Source: Acidimicrobiia bacterium (GTDB lineage: Bacteria; Actinomycetota; Acidimicrobiia; Acidimicrobiales; Acidimicrobilacustridaceae). Taken from it: a DNA stretch of 64,000 nt. Below the pieces are notes generated by a model, which did not search any database, was not told the DNA's origin, and saw nothing but the letters and a program-made list of their open reading frames with translations. Of the stretch, positions 34,463 through 43,133 are shown piece after piece (within the stretch, counting starts at the first letter, position 1; each line of letters begins with the position of its first letter). Location: contig JAFIEP010000062.1 in NCBI GenBank assembly GCA_020832495.1, positions 59,984-123,983 of the forward strand. The letters are read 5' to 3'. Both the position numbers and the translations under genes were made by a program.

Positions 34463-36049
34463 TCAGCTCACCCGACGGCGGGCGCGCAACACAATGTCGT
34501 CGACGTGGTGGGCGGCCGTGGCCGATCCCGGTGGGCGGGGCCGCTTCTCGTGGTGCTCGATGTCCCACTCCGGCAGGCCGGCCAGTACCGCAGCGACATC
34601 GTCGACCCGCACGTAGGCGTCCGGGTCGAACGCTCGACTGGTCGTGCGGGTGTCGACCGGTGCACGCATGGGTTCGAGGTCGTGACCCACCACCAGGAGC
34701 GTGCCGCCGGGCGCCACTGCCGCGAGCAGGTTGGTCACTGCCCGACCGTCGGGGGTGCGGGGGATGGACGCGTACTGGGCGGACACCAGGTCGAACGCGT
34801 CCGGTTCGAACGCGCCAACGGCGTTGGCGTCGACATGGCGGCAGGTCACCTCCACCCCACGACGCTCGGCCTCGTCGGTGACACGTGCCACGGCGGCCGC
34901 GGAGATGTCGGCGGCGGTGACGTGCCATCCCTGCTCGGCCAACCAGATCGCATCGCCACCCTCGCCGGCCCCCACGTCCAGGGCACGCCCGGGAGCCAGC
35001 TCGGCGACCTCGTGCACCAGTGTCCCGTTCGGGTTGCCGCTCCACACAGGATCGCTGCCGTAGCGGTGGTCCCAGTCGGCTTGGTGAGCGGACGGACGGG
35101 CAGCGTCCTCGATGTCCTCGTCGGCCAGTGAGAAGCTGATCATGGCGCCCACGCGAGCACCGTCGGCGGCCGCTTGGGCAACCTGTTGGCTGGGATCGAC
35201 CAGGTTGCCCGCAGCGAAGACGCCGTCAACCTCGGTCGCTCCGGTGGCGTCGATCTCGACGACGTCGCCGAGACCGCTCGGGAGGGGCACCGTCCGGAGG
35301 CCGATCGGAGTGAAGGCCTCGATCCCCGCCCGAGTCCGAGGGGTGACGGCCACGACCTCGGCCGCCACCAACTGGCCGTCGGTCAGCTCCACGCCGGTGA
35401 TGGCGTCGCCGTCGTCGACCACGATCCCACGCGCCCGCCCGTGGATGACGCCCACCCCAGCCGCTCGGAGTGCGTCGAGGCGGGCAGACTCGACGTCGAC
35501 GTCGTCGTCGAGGACGACGGTGAACTGGTCGGTCAACTGGCGGAACAGCCCGGCGGCGTGCAACCCCATCGGGTGGGTCACGACCTGGGCGATGGCGCGG
35601 TCGCGAGCCTCGTAGCCATGGCAGAACGGGCAGTGGATGACGTCGCTGCCCCACCGCTCCCGCACACCGTCGATGTCGGGCAACTCGTCGATCACCCCGG
35701 TTGCGGCCAGCACCCGCCGGGCCACGACGCCGTGTCCACCGGTCAGCTCGAGGCGGAACTGGCCGTCTCGGCGGGCCACCTCGACGACGCGTCCGGCCAG
35801 CACTTCGCCGCCGTAGCGACGCACCTCCTCTCGTGCGGTGGCCGCGAACTGCGACGGCGCGATGCCGTCGTGGCCGAGGTAGCCGTGCAGCGAGCCCGAG
35901 GTGGCGTTGCGGGGTTCACCGGCATCGATCACGATCACCGAGCGACGCTGGCGTCCGAGCTGCAGCGCGGCGGCCAGGCCGGCAGCCGAACCACCGACGA
36001 CGGCGACGTCGCAGTGCCGTTCGACGAGGCGAGGGGCGTGGTTGCTCAT
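34463..36049 (-). CDS. fused thioredoxin-reductase-like flavoprotein and SAM methyltransferase
   Basis: 528 residues. Residues 1 to about 315 are a pyridine-nucleotide-disulfide oxidoreductase: FAD motif VAVVGGSAAGLAAALQLGR, redox motif CPFC near 139-142 and the late GVFAAGNLVDPSQQVAQAAADG. From about 325 to the end is a class I methyltransferase (ALDVGAGEGGDAIWLAEQGWHVTAADIS). The same two-domain fusion is known in Streptomyces and relatives; its substrate is unclear. The ATG is at 36047-36049. It is divergent from the XRE-cupin regulator 78 bp away, which is likely its controller. Confidence 0.85.
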   Translation of the reverse strand: MSNHAPRLVERHCDVAVVGGSAAGLAAALQLGRQRRSVIVIDAGEPRNATSGSLHGYLGHDGIAPSQFAATAREEVRRYGGEVLAGRVVEVARRDGQFRLELTGGHGVVARRVLAATGVIDELPDIDGVRERWGSDVIHCPFCHGYEARDRAIAQVVTHPMGLHAAGLFRQLTDQFTVVLDDDVDVESARLDALRAAGVGVIHGRARGIVVDDGDAITGVELTDGQLVAAEVVAVTPRTRAGIEAFTPIGLRTVPLPSGLGDVVEIDATGATEVDGVFAAGNLVDPSQQVAQAAADGARVGAMISFSLADEDIEDAARPSAHQADWDHRYGSDPVWSGNPNGTLVHEVAELAPGRALDVGAGEGGDAIWLAEQGWHVTAADISAAAVARVTDEAERRGVEVTCRHVDANAVGAFEPDAFDLVSAQYASIPRTPDGRAVTNLLAAVAPGGTLLVVGHDLEPMRAPVDTRTTSRAFDPDAYVRVDDVAAVLAGLPEWDIEHHEKRPRPPGSATAAHHVDDIVLRARRRVS

Positions 36050-36126
36050 GCCGGCAACGATAGGGTGCTCCCCACGAAGTGCACGCGCCCTTGCGGTATT
36101 CGCACGATCGGGAAGGATTGGACGCG

Positions 36127-36699
36127 GTGGCCGACGTCGAGATCGAGCAGGTGGTGCGGTCCCGACTGCGGAGCCTGCGAACCACCTTGGGACTGACACT
36201 CGACGAGTTGGCCGAGCGGGCGAACCTCAGCCCGTCCACCATCAGTCGGATCGAGACCGGCAAGCGGACCATCAGCCTCGACGTGCTACTGCCTCTGGCC
36301 GCCGCACTGCAGGTCGACCTCGACACGCTGCTCGACGTGCAAGGTGACGACGACGTGGTCATCCGGCCCGCACCGAGCAGCTCCGGCGGACGTACGACGT
36401 GGATGCTCAGCCGGCCGACCGGCCGCACCATCGCCGTCAAGATGCGGCTCTAGCCCACCGGTCGCACGCCCACCCAGCGGGTGCACCCCGGCCACGACTG
36501 GTTCTTCGTGCTCGAGGGACGCGTGTGCCTCGCTCTGGGCGAACGGGAGATCCTCGTCGACGCCGGGGAGGCCGCCGAGTTCGGCACCATGACACCACAC
36601 GCCTTCGCCGCCGTCGACGGTCCGGCGGAGCTCATCATGATCTTCGACCGCGACGGCCACCGCGCCCACGTCCACCAAGGCTCGCATCCGACCGGCTGA
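36127..36699 (+). pseudogene. XRE-cupin transcriptional regulator interrupted by in-frame TAG
   Basis: The frame starts at GTG 36127 (GGAAGGA upstream; an ATG at 36079 is in frame too). It encodes an XRE helix-turn-helix (LRTTLGLTLDELAERANLSPSTISRIETGKRTISLDVLLPLA) and then a cupin (VHPGHDWFFVLEGRVCLALGEREILVDAGEAAEF). A TAG at 36451-36453 falls between KMRL and PTGRTP, after which the same frame continues without shift to the natural stop at 36697-36699. Unless TAG is read through or is a sequencing error, only a cupin-less DNA-binding fragment is made. It probably regulated the divergent flavoprotein-methyltransferase gene. Confidence 0.8.
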
Positions 36700-36747
36700 G
36701 GTGCTCGGCGTGGCGACCACGCGCCAGGTCGAACCGCAGGGGTACAA

Positions 36748-37740
36748 CTAGCCGTCGCCGAAGATCCCCCCGTTGAAGCAACGGATGCGGTCGGCGATCG
36801 CCACAACGTCCGCCGCCGGGAACTCGACGCAGTAGCCACCGATATCCAGTTGTGGCTCGTCTTCCTCGTCGGGATCCTCGCACGTGTCGACCACCGTCAA
36901 GGTTACGACCCACGCGTCCGGCGCGCTCCACTCCATCATCCGGTGGTAGAGGTCGTCCCGTGGCCCGCCGGCGGTGACGGCCTCGAAGAAGTCGACCATC
37001 GATCGACGGTTGCGGAAACGCAGGTTGGCGCTGCCGCGACGAACACCGACGGATTGCTCGAGGTGGGGAGCGTCAGGCAGGAGTGCCGACAGGGACTCGC
37101 CAGCGTCTTGGCAGCAGCCGTTGGTGTCGATACCAGCTCGAAACGCTTCCACCACCACCTCCGCCATTCGCTCGTCGACGTCGGCGGTCTCGTCGCCCAG
37201 CCGGACCGGCACAACCGGATGACAGGTGTCGGGCATTCGGCGTGGGGCGCCGGCGATGCTCGCCTCACGACGCCCGGGCGACAGATAGCCCCCGTCCCCG
37301 TCAGCCATCTCGTACTCGTACACCTCGGCTGCGTCGGAGAAGTACATCGCTCGCATGTGCTCGAGTTCCGCAGCAAAGCCATCAGCCGACGAGTGGGGCT
37401 CATCGACGGGTCGGTGCCGCTGCAGGACGAAACGGAGCATGTGGCCGGGTCGATTGAGGTCGGGTGGTGCGGCGTCGGGCTCGAGGGTGCACGCTCCCCC
37501 ATTGCTGAGCATTCGTCTGACCGCCCAGCCGAGGAACTCGAGGGACAGCCAGCCGTCATCTGATCGGTCGAACTCGATGAGCACCCACCAGCATCCTGGA
37601 TCTGCCTGGCTCCCGGTCGGCTGCTCGTGCCCGCCGCAGCTGCCGATGGTGGACGCGCCAGGAAAGTCGTTCAGCACCCTCACCAGCGAGCGAATCGACT
37701 CGTCGATCTCGTCATAGTTGATGCCGGCGACGTCAGCCAT
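36748..37740 (-). CDS. unrecognised protein with two similar Cys-containing halves
   Basis: 330 residues, acidic, no signal peptide or membrane segment. The first half has LVRVLNDFPGASTIGSCGGHEQP followed by CWWVLIEFDRSD and an FLGWAVRRM helix. The second half has VVEAFRAGIDTNGCCQDAGES followed by ANLRFRNRRSMVDFFEAV. The shared order (helix, G-x-T-x-G-C loop, beta strand, helix) suggests an ancient duplication of a small alpha/beta unit with a cysteine loop. ATG start at 37738-37740. No family assigned; isolated in context. Confidence 0.7.
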   Translation of the reverse strand: MADVAGINYDEIDESIRSLVRVLNDFPGASTIGSCGGHEQPTGSQADPGCWWVLIEFDRSDDGWLSLEFLGWAVRRMLSNGGACTLEPDAAPPDLNRPGHMLRFVLQRHRPVDEPHSSADGFAAELEHMRAMYFSDAAEVYEYEMADGDGGYLSPGRREASIAGAPRRMPDTCHPVVPVRLGDETADVDERMAEVVVEAFRAGIDTNGCCQDAGESLSALLPDAPHLEQSVGVRRGSANLRFRNRRSMVDFFEAVTAGGPRDDLYHRMMEWSAPDAWVVTLTVVDTCEDPDEEDEPQLDIGGYCVEFPAADVVAIADRIRCFNGGIFGDG

Positions 37741-37833
37741 GGTGTCCCTCGTCTCTCGCTCGTTCGATGCACCGGTGAAGCATGCGCAGCGGTTCTCGAG
37801 CCTACGGCCACGCTCACCCCCGCCGTCCCCCGG

Positions 37834-38763
37834 CTACCGGGTGACGACGGGGTTCACCGGCGCCGAGCAGCCGCCGGTGAAGGGCTCGGGCGCCGCCCAG
37901 AAACACGAGTCGTACACGCCATCGGCGGCGCAGGCGGCAGCCAGCGCCTCGAGGTCGAAGTTCTGCCCCTGCACCTGGCCCATGTCGCGCAGCTGGATCA
38001 TGTGCACCGGCACCATGTGGGCCCAGTCCTGCGGGGGCCACACCTCGTAGATGTAGGTGTCGGTGAACACCGCCCCCAGGTCTCGTTGGCGGATCCAGCG
38101 GATGGTGTCGGTGGACAGCCCGGGCGAGTCGTGGTTGTAGCCCCAGGTGTCGCCCGCGTGGAACAGCTGCATGTGTCCGGTGCGCACCAGCGCCACGTCG
38201 CCCGGCTCCAGCGCCACCCGGGCCAGCTCGACGGCGGCGTCGAGGTCGTCGGCGCCGATGGCCCGCCCCGGCTCCAGCCGCTCCACACCCACCGCGGCGG
38301 CCACGTCGAGCAGCACCGCTCGCGACAGGATGGGCCGCAGCTTGTCGGCCCCGCAGCGGCGTGCCCCGGCGTCGGCGGTCACCTCGGTGGCCGGGAAGCC
38401 GTTGTACATCAACCCGTCGTAGGTGACGTGGGCCAGCGCATCGATGTGGGTGCCGGCGGCCAGCGCCATCGACACCGTGTCGTCGTTGAAGCAGGCATCG
38501 CCCGGATCGCCGGTGTAGGTCTGGTTCAGCGACAACATGGTGCGCAGCGGGGCGATGCGGCCCGGCGCGCCACCCTGCTGGGGGCTGGTGGCGTCGAGGG
38601 GGATGGCCAGCGACAGGTGGCGTCCCGCCCCGGCGGCAGCCAGACCACGCTGCACAGCAGCAGCGTCGATCAGGTTGGCGGTGCCGACCTCGTCGTCGTC
38701 GCCCCAACGTCCCCAGTTGGACACCTCCGCCGCCAACTCGCGCAGCTCGTCGCTCAACGGCAC
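37834..38763 (-). CDS. cyclase family protein (metal-dependent hydrolase, KynB-like fold)
   Basis: 309 residues with the cyclase (PF04199) metal motif HxDxxxH as GTHIDALAHV near 104-113, plus LSLAIPLD and GDVALVRTGH. Members hydrolyse amides or lactone-like bonds. It starts at GTG 38761-38763, 15 bp after the alcohol dehydrogenase stop, as the last gene of a five-gene minus-strand operon led by the amidohydrolase at 44329. Substrate unknown; the operon suggests hydrolytic opening of a ring or amide intermediate. Confidence 0.85.
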   Translation of the reverse strand: MPLSDELRELAAEVSNWGRWGDDDEVGTANLIDAAAVQRGLAAAGAGRHLSLAIPLDATSPQQGGAPGRIAPLRTMLSLNQTYTGDPGDACFNDDTVSMALAAGTHIDALAHVTYDGLMYNGFPATEVTADAGARRCGADKLRPILSRAVLLDVAAAVGVERLEPGRAIGADDLDAAVELARVALEPGDVALVRTGHMQLFHAGDTWGYNHDSPGLSTDTIRWIRQRDLGAVFTDTYIYEVWPPQDWAHMVPVHMIQLRDMGQVQGQNFDLEALAAACAADGVYDSCFWAAPEPFTGGCSAPVNPVVTR

Positions 38764-38778
38764 GTCAGGCTCCCCTGC

Positions 38779-39876
38779 TCAGACCGCGGCGCTGATGTCG
38801 AGCACCCCGCGGGCCAGCTCCCCTGCCTCCATGTCGGCCAGGCTCTGGGGAAGGCCCTCGAGCGGGTAGGTGCGGCTGACCAGCTCGTCCAGCTTGATGC
38901 GCCCGGCCAGGTAGGCATCCACGATCATGGGGAAGTCGGTGTGGGGGCGGGCGGAGCCGTAGCGGCAGCCCATGATGGTCTTGTCGTTGTAGAGGCCGTG
39001 CACCACGAAGCTGGCTTCGGTGCCGATCTTGGGCACGCCCAGGATCACACAGGTGCCACCCCAGTCGAGCAGGTCGATGGCCTGGCGGATGAGCGCCGGG
39101 GCACCCACGCACTCGAAGGCCACGTCCACTCCGTTGGGGCACAGCTCGCGTACGGCCTCGGCCACGTCGGTGGTCGAGGCGTCGATGAAGTGGGTGGCGC
39201 CGAACAGGCGAGCCAGCTCTTCCTTTGCCGGGTTGGTGTCCACCGCGATGATGGGCAGTCCGTCGGCCAGGCGACAGCCCTGAATCACGTTGAGGCCGAT
39301 GCCGCCCACGCCGATGACCACCACCGACTGGCCGTGGGTGACCTTGGCCCGGTTGTAGACGGCGCCAATGCCGGTGATGACCCCGCAGCCGATGAGGCTG
39401 GCCACCTCGAAGGGCACGCTCGGGTCGATGGGCACGGCCTGGGTGGCCTTCACGGTCGTGTACTCGCTGAACACCCCGCAGTTGGCAAAGGCGAAGGCCT
39501 TGCGCCCGTCGGTCTCGAACGGGCGGCTGAGCTTGCCGAAGCTCTGGCGGCAGTGGCTCGGTTTGCCGGCGTCACAAGCTCCGCAGGCGCCGCAGTTGCC
39601 CAACGTGGAGAGCACCACGTGGTCGCCTTCGCGGACGCTGGCCACACCGTCGCCCACGGCCACCACGATGCCGGCGCCCTCGTGGCCGAGCACGACGGGT
39701 GTTGGGAAGGGGATGGTGCCGTCGATGACGCTGGCGTCGCTGTGACACACCCCGGCCGCCTGGATGGCCACGGTGACCTCGCCGGGGCGTGGGTCGCGCA
39801 CGCTGAGGTCGGTGACCAACCCCAGCTCCCCCTCGTCGAACACCATGCCTCTCATCGCACTCCTCATCGTCGACAC
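38779..39876 (-). CDS. zinc-dependent alcohol dehydrogenase (class III-like MDR)
   Basis: About 365 residues. Catalytic-zinc ligands are in GVCHSD and GHEGAG; the structural zinc site is CGACGACDAGKPSHC; the coenzyme motif is VIGVGGIGLNVIQG near 190-205 with an aspartate in VDTNPAK, fitting NAD. It is a medium-chain dehydrogenase for alcohol-aldehyde conversion. Start at GTG 39876 or ATG 39867. It lies two bases after the aminoacylase-like gene, so co-transcription is very likely; the aldehyde dehydrogenase in the same operon could take the next oxidation step. Confidence 0.9.
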   Translation of the reverse strand: MSTMRSAMRGMVFDEGELGLVTDLSVRDPRPGEVTVAIQAAGVCHSDASVIDGTIPFPTPVVLGHEGAGIVVAVGDGVASVREGDHVVLSTLGNCGACGACDAGKPSHCRQSFGKLSRPFETDGRKAFAFANCGVFSEYTTVKATQAVPIDPSVPFEVASLIGCGVITGIGAVYNRAKVTHGQSVVVIGVGGIGLNVIQGCRLADGLPIIAVDTNPAKEELARLFGATHFIDASTTDVAEAVRELCPNGVDVAFECVGAPALIRQAIDLLDWGGTCVILGVPKIGTEASFVVHGLYNDKTIMGCRYGSARPHTDFPMIVDAYLAGRIKLDELVSRTYPLEGLPQSLADMEAGELARGVLDISAAV

Positions 39877-39877
39877 G

Positions 39878-41596
39878 TCACGCGGTGCGGACCACTTCGC
39901 CGGGGAGCGCCCCGGTGATCTGACCGTCCACCACGATGGGTACCCCGTTCACGATGGTGGCATGGATGCCGGCGGGCAGGGCGGTCCACCGAGCGGCACC
40001 GCCGGGCAGGTCGTGAGTGATGCGCTTCGATGCCGGGGCGATGGTGTCGTCGAAGATCATGATGTCGGCCTTGTAGCCGGGCAGCAGCATGCCTCGCTCG
40101 GGGAAGCCGCACAGCGCAGCGGGCACCTGGGTCATCAGCCGCACCGCCTCCTCGAGGCTGAACACCTTCTGTTCGTAGGACCAGAAGCGCACGAAGTAGC
40201 TGGACCAGTCGGCGCCGTCGTCGCGGTCGAGGTGCGCACCGCCGTCGGACACCCCGACGATGATGGCCGGGTGGCGGATGGCTTCGCGCACCGACTCCTC
40301 CCACTCGGGGGTCTTGTTCTCCCAGCGGAACACGGTGCGCAGCCCCTCGTCGAGGGCCAGGTCCAACATGGCGTCGGCCGGGGCCACGCCCAGCTCGGCG
40401 GCCATGTCGGCAATGGAGCGCTTCAGCCACTTCTCGTTGCGGGCCTCGGCCACCTCCTCGACGAACAGCACCTCGAAGTGGGGCGGCGGCATGGTGGAGC
40501 CGGCGTCGGGATCGCGGTTGGGGTTCTCGACGGCGGTGCGCAGCTCGTCACGCCGAGCCGGGTCGGCCAGCGCTGCTCGCTTCGCCGCGGCGTCGAGGGC
40601 CATGAGGTCGCGCCAGGCGAAGACCCCGTCGTAGAGCTGGGTGCCACCGTCGAGGTCGAAGATGCGGTCGAAGGGGTGGTTGCGCATGAGCGAGAAAATG
40701 GCGGCGCCCCGGTCGGCGGCCTCGCCCAGGAACTCGACCGCGTGATCCCAACCGGCGCCGGGGGCGTCCACCTTGGAACGGGCGCCGAGGCCCTGGATGA
40801 CGATGGGCAGGCGGCTGAGCTCGCCCAGTTCGATGAGCAGCTCCTCGTCCTCGGCGTTGAGGCCGCCCACGGCCGACTTGGGCAGGTACGACACCGACCC
40901 GCCACCGGCCCGGCCGGTCACCTCCACCAGGGTGCGCAGCTCGTCGAGGCTGGCGAAGCGGCTGGCGATGGGGTTGCCGTCACCGTCCACCTGGGTGGGT
41001 GCGTGCGAGGACGAGAACCCGGCAGCCCCCGCCGCGATGGCCTGACGCAGCACCTCGGCCATCTGGTCGACCTCGTCGGTGGTGGCTTCGCGTTCGGAGC
41101 CCTCGGCGCCCATGACGAACCGCCGCAGGCTGGAGTGGCCGATGAAGCAGGCCAGGTTCACACCCAGCTTGCCCTGCCGCGCCCCCAGGTACTCGGGGAA
41201 CGTCTCGAAGTCCCACTCGACCCCCTCGAGCGCCGCGGGGTCCATGCCTTCCACCCGGGCGAACATTGCCCGGATGTACTCGCGGTCCGACGGCCGGGTG
41301 GGAGCCAACGAGAACCCGCAGTTGCCGGCCAGCACGGTGGTCACCCCGTGGAAGCAGGAGGACTGCACGAAGGGGTCGAAGGTGATCTGCGGGTCGTAGT
41401 GGGTGTGGGCGTCGACGATGCCGGGCGCCACGTAGCGCCCCGCGGCGTCGAAGGTGGCCTCGGTGTCATCGGCGTCGGGCACGTGGCCGACGGCCACCAC
41501 CCTGCCGTCGGAGATACCGACGTCGCCGCGTCGGCGAGCCAGGCCGGTGCCGTCGATGACGATGCCGTCTCGGATCACCAGGTCGTAGCGGGCCAT
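39878..41596 (-). CDS. amidohydrolase, N-acyl-D-amino-acid deacylase-like
   Basis: 572 residues. The metal-binding start GIVDAHTHYDPQITFDP (near 60-76) is followed by VTTVLAGNCGFSLAPTRP, FSSSHAPTQVDGDGNP and VGVSDGGAHLDRDDGADW, all typical of the D-aminoacylase group (AmidoHyd 3). A dedicated D-amino-acid role is not certain, as these enzymes are numerous in Acidimicrobiia and Mycobacterium and often sit in lipid gene clusters. ATG start; 46 bp after the aldehyde dehydrogenase. Confidence 0.88.
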   Translation of the reverse strand: MARYDLVIRDGIVIDGTGLARRRGDVGISDGRVVAVGHVPDADDTEATFDAAGRYVAPGIVDAHTHYDPQITFDPFVQSSCFHGVTTVLAGNCGFSLAPTRPSDREYIRAMFARVEGMDPAALEGVEWDFETFPEYLGARQGKLGVNLACFIGHSSLRRFVMGAEGSEREATTDEVDQMAEVLRQAIAAGAAGFSSSHAPTQVDGDGNPIASRFASLDELRTLVEVTGRAGGGSVSYLPKSAVGGLNAEDEELLIELGELSRLPIVIQGLGARSKVDAPGAGWDHAVEFLGEAADRGAAIFSLMRNHPFDRIFDLDGGTQLYDGVFAWRDLMALDAAAKRAALADPARRDELRTAVENPNRDPDAGSTMPPPHFEVLFVEEVAEARNEKWLKRSIADMAAELGVAPADAMLDLALDEGLRTVFRWENKTPEWEESVREAIRHPAIIVGVSDGGAHLDRDDGADWSSYFVRFWSYEQKVFSLEEAVRLMTQVPAALCGFPERGMLLPGYKADIMIFDDTIAPASKRITHDLPGGAARWTALPAGIHATIVNGVPIVVDGQITGALPGEVVRTA

Positions 41597-41642
41597 CAGG
41601 TCGTCTCCTCGTCTCGGTCGTCCGGCCGGTCGGTGGCTCGGC

Positions 41643-43133
41643 TCATCCCGGCCACACGATGCTCTGCAGTTCGCTGTAGGCGTGCAGGCCGTAGCGTCCG
41701 CCGTCGCGGCCCACCCCGCTCTGCTTGAACCCGCCGAAGGGCAGTTCGTGATGGCGTTGGGCGGTGTTGACCCCGACGTTGCCCGTGCGCAGCGCGGTGG
41801 CCACCCGGTAGGCCCGCGAGGTATCGGCGGAGAAGACGTAGTCGTAGAGCCCGAACTCGCTGGCGTTGGCCAGAGCGACCGCCTCGTCCTCGTCGTCGAA
41901 GGGCACGACCACCACCACCGGGCCGAACAACTCGGTGCGCACCACGTCCATGTCCGCCCGACAGCCGGCGAGCAACGTGGGGGCCACGTACCAGCCGGTG
42001 TCCATGTCAGGGCGGGTGCCGCCGACGGCCACTTCGGCGCCGTCGTCGCGTCCGGCGCGCACCGCCGCCTCGATGCGGTTGCGATGCACCTCGCTGATGA
42101 CGGGGCCCACCACCGTGCTGCGTTCGAGGGGGTCGCCCACCGTCAGCCGTTCGGCGGCGGCGCCGAGGGCGGCCAGCAGTTCGTCCTGGCGGCTGCGGTG
42201 CACCAGCACCCGGGTGGGCGCCGTGCAGATCTGCCCGGAGTGGAAGGCCCACGTGGAGCTGATGGCCGCCACCGCGGTGGACAGCGCGGCATCGTCGAAC
42301 ACGATGGCCGCCCCCTTGCCACCGAGCTCGAGCAGCAGTCGGGTCATGGATCCGCCGGCCACCTCGCCGATGCGACGCCCCACGGCGGTGGAGCCGGTGA
42401 AGCTCACCATGTCGATCCCGTCGGCGGCCACCAATGCTTCGGCGGCGGCCACGTCGGTGGTGCACACCACGTTGACCACGCCGGGTGGGAACCCGGCTTC
42501 GGCGAACACCTCACCCATGCGCACCACACCGAGGGGGTCCTGCGGCGCGGGCTTGACCACCACCGTGTTGCCCATGGCCAACGCCGGGGCCAGTTTGCCG
42601 GCCATGTTGGTGAGCGGGAAGTTGTAGGAGGTGATGGCGGCCACCACTCCGACCGGGGCGCGGCGGGCCACCCCGCCAATGAGTCCCCCGGGGGCGAGCG
42701 CGGTGGCCGGCATGGCCACGGGTGCCTCGGGTGCCGTCAGTTCGGCCTCGACGCCGCGGGCGTAGCGGCGAAAGCGCACCGCAGCCATGGGTACCTGCAT
42801 CTGCTTGGTGACCCGCAGGGTGGCGCCGGTCTCGGCCTGCACCAGGGGCACGAGGTCGGCCATGCGTTCGTCGAGCAGGTCGGCGGCGCGGGCCAGCAGG
42901 GCGCAGCGTTCGCTGACGTCGGTGGCCGCCCAACGGGGGAAGGCTGCGGCGGCGGCATCCACGGCGGCTTCGACGTCGGCGACGGTGGCTTCGGGGGCGT
43001 GGCCGACGACCGCTTCGGTGGCCGGGTTCACCACTGGGGTGGTGCCACCCGAGGCCGCCACCCAGTCACCACCGATGAGCAGACGGTAGTCGACGTCAGG
43101 GTCGGGCGGGCGGAGAGGCGCCGGCTGGCTCAC
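41643..43133 (-). CDS. aldehyde dehydrogenase family protein
   Basis: 496 residues. The catalytic Glu is in LELGGKGA near 268 and the nucleophilic Cys in SGQICTAPTR near 300. It ends with the family C-terminus GVNTAQRHHELPFGGFKQSGVGRDGG. It oxidises an aldehyde to acid with NAD(P)+. The open frame continues upstream through the amidohydrolase as a shadow; the GTG at 43131-43133 overlaps the amidohydrolase TGA (GTGA), so translation is coupled. The alcohol dehydrogenase two genes downstream is a plausible supplier of substrate. Confidence 0.92.
   Translation of the reverse strand: MSQPAPLRPPDPDVDYRLLIGGDWVAASGGTTPVVNPATEAVVGHAPEATVADVEAAVDAAAAAFPRWAATDVSERCALLARAADLLDERMADLVPLVQAETGATLRVTKQMQVPMAAVRFRRYARGVEAELTAPEAPVAMPATALAPGGLIGGVARRAPVGVVAAITSYNFPLTNMAGKLAPALAMGNTVVVKPAPQDPLGVVRMGEVFAEAGFPPGVVNVVCTTDVAAAEALVAADGIDMVSFTGSTAVGRRIGEVAGGSMTRLLLELGGKGAAIVFDDAALSTAVAAISSTWAFHSGQICTAPTRVLVHRSRQDELLAALGAAAERLTVGDPLERSTVVGPVISEVHRNRIEAAVRAGRDDGAEVAVGGTRPDMDTGWYVAPTLLAGCRADMDVVRTELFGPVVVVVPFDDEDEAVALANASEFGLYDYVFSADTSRAYRVATALRTGNVGVNTAQRHHELPFGGFKQSGVGRDGGRYGLHAYSELQSIVWPG

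Noticed and set aside
37627..39918. 763-codon plus-strand open frame opposite the cyclase and alcohol dehydrogenase genes
   Set aside because: Antisense shadow; both minus-strand genes have clear motifs and good spacing.
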